From the NCBI RefSeq assembly GCF_008704995.1, contig NZ_CP023747.1, positions 5,614,001-5,678,000 of the forward strand: a DNA stretch of 64,000 nucleotides. Reading direction: 5' to 3'. The stretch is from Streptomyces nodosus (GTDB lineage: Bacteria > Actinomycetota > Actinomycetes > Streptomycetales > Streptomycetaceae). Position 1 is the stretch's first letter. Each line of letters starts with the position of its first letter. The notes beneath the pieces were generated by a model. It worked only from the letters and a program-made list of their open reading frames with translations, had not been told where the DNA came from and did not search any database. A program made the translations under genes and the position numbers. Shown piece by piece: positions 63,183-64,000 of this stretch.

Positions 63183-63317
63183 TCGACGAAGCGTGTCCAC
63201 CATCACGGGGGAAGGCCCCCGGTTCGCGCCGCTCCGACCGGGCTGACAGGTCAAACACAAGGTGCAAGCAGCCAGCCAGAGTATGAGTCAAGCCACGCCG
63301 GAACGGCACGACCATGC

Positions 63318-63482
63318 TCACAGCCGGAGTGGAAGGGCCGGTCGGCGGCGATGCAGTCGATCGGCAACATCGCCCCGTCCCGGATCACAAATGCCTTTAT
63401 GGACGCGGCCCTGACGGCTCCTGTGAGCGTGGGCGCAAGAGAGGCTAGGAGCTCGACTGCCTCGGTGACGTATCGGTAGACG
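63318..63482 (-). pseudogene. IS5-family transposase fragment
   Basis: The minus strand encodes LVYRYVTEAVELLASLAPTL, then IKAFVIRDGAMLPIDCIAAD and RPFHSG. This matches the middle of the IS5-like transposases of this window but is clearly diverged. It has neither start nor C-terminal half. Confidence 0.7.
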
Positions 63483-63508
63483 AGGTGACGGTGTCGGCGG
63501 TGCCGTAC

Positions 63509-63691
63509 CTAGCGCGGTGCTGGGACGGGTGCGTGGCCGTGAGCGCCGGTCCGTTTGACTTCAGGGCCGATGCGTCCGCTGTGCTCCCAAACCTGGGGCC
63601 ACCGCTGTAGCGGCCGCACGCTGACACGTAACTCCTTTGCGACCGCGTTGCTGTCGTGTCCCAAGGTGAATAACTCGGCGGCCCGCATCAC
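63509..63691 (-). pseudogene. IS630-like transposase N-terminal fragment
   Basis: A 60-residue open frame beginning MMRAAELFTLGHDSNAVAKE, with an HTH of the kind opening IS630-type transposases (LRVSVRPLQRWPQVWEHSGR). The catalytic domain is absent. Confidence 0.5.
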
Positions 63692-64000
63692 GCCAACAAA
63701 TCAGTAACGTCGCCACCGCCCGCAACCGAAGAGCCTTCTGCGCCGACGGCGACCGGCGTCGTGTTGCCCCACGAGTTCACTCATGCAGGGGTCAACAACC
63801 CAGAACAGCTACCGTCCAGACCAGTATTCGGCCACTTTCGCGCCATGGTCGTTGCACAACCCGGGATCGTGATGCGATCATGACACTTAGCGCGAGCTTC
63901 ACGGCTCTCGCTTTTCAGTCAACCACCGGTAGCGGAAAAATGGTTGGGGTTACGGCGGGGCAACGCCGCTATCCCGCCCCACCGCCGGTCTGTACATCAG

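Larger units (their letters stand above)
61876..63202 (+). mobile_element. IS3-family element (about 1.33 kb), inactivated
   Basis: Inverted ends are TGGTGGACACGCT (61876-61888) and AGCGTGTCCACCA (63190-63202), a perfect 13-bp match. Inside are an HTH orfA and a DDE orfB. Size and layout fit IS3. No clear target duplication is seen. Confidence 0.8.
63203..64000. other. Transposase scraps and gene-free end of window
   Basis: No intact gene. Two transposase fragments are listed separately. The last 300 bases (63700-64000) contain nothing I can support. Confidence 0.5.

Noticed and set aside
1..64000. CRISPR array
   Set aside because: No regularly spaced repeats of 23-40 bases were seen anywhere. 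The TGACGCT heptamers are too short and too closely spaced.

Overview
The window is very GC-rich, most codons end in G or C, and GTG or TTG starts are common. Together with the gene order (thymidine kinase, sepH, hemH, cutRS, the DUF4193/DUF3093/dut/DUF3710 run, kdpDE, a TrkA pair, an APC permease, a TrmA-like methyltransferase) this points to a Streptomyces chromosome. Half of this run, from dut to the TrmA-like gene, is also a conserved block in mycobacteria.

Positions 1-29828 are core genome. They hold metabolic and housekeeping genes (acyl-CoA synthetase fragment, phosphodiesterase, tdk, a rhodanese, an arabinonolactone oxidase, ferrochelatase, inositol monophosphatase, dUTPase), the cell-division regulator SepH, two two-component systems (CutRS, KdpDE) and a potassium-type module (two TrkA/RCK proteins divergent from a KimA-like APC permease). 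Several pairs overlap by about 4 bases, and perfect hairpins close transcription units at 13072, 19749 and 24514.

At 29791-29945 the last codons of the TrmA-like gene and about 115 bases downstream form the left copy of a roughly 150-base imperfect direct repeat. The right copy is at 60145-60290. The 30.4 kb between them looks like a genomic island inserted at the 3' end of this gene. I see no integrase in it. Its cargo is dominated by nucleases and probable anti-phage genes: a type IIG/ISP-like restriction-methyltransferase (30477), a YprB/DnaQ-like exonuclease with tandem zinc knuckles (37153), a giant CoiA-like nuclease (39394), a frameshifted PD-(D/E)XK nuclease gene (43030), an 1801-residue sacsin-type ATPase with a C-terminal DUF3883 (44898) and a Gabija-like OLD nuclease/UvrD helicase pair (50613-54358). 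Interspersed are unrecognised genes and remnants: a PIN toxin, an HTH fragment, a DNA ligase and a broken zinc/coiled-coil gene.

From 54434 to the end the DNA is IS-rich. Two 890/891-bp IS5-like copies lie in opposite orientation on either side of the right repeat. A decayed IS1380 element abuts the first copy, an inactivated IS3 element follows the second, and transposase scraps fill the last 800 bases. Core synteny does not resume before the window ends.
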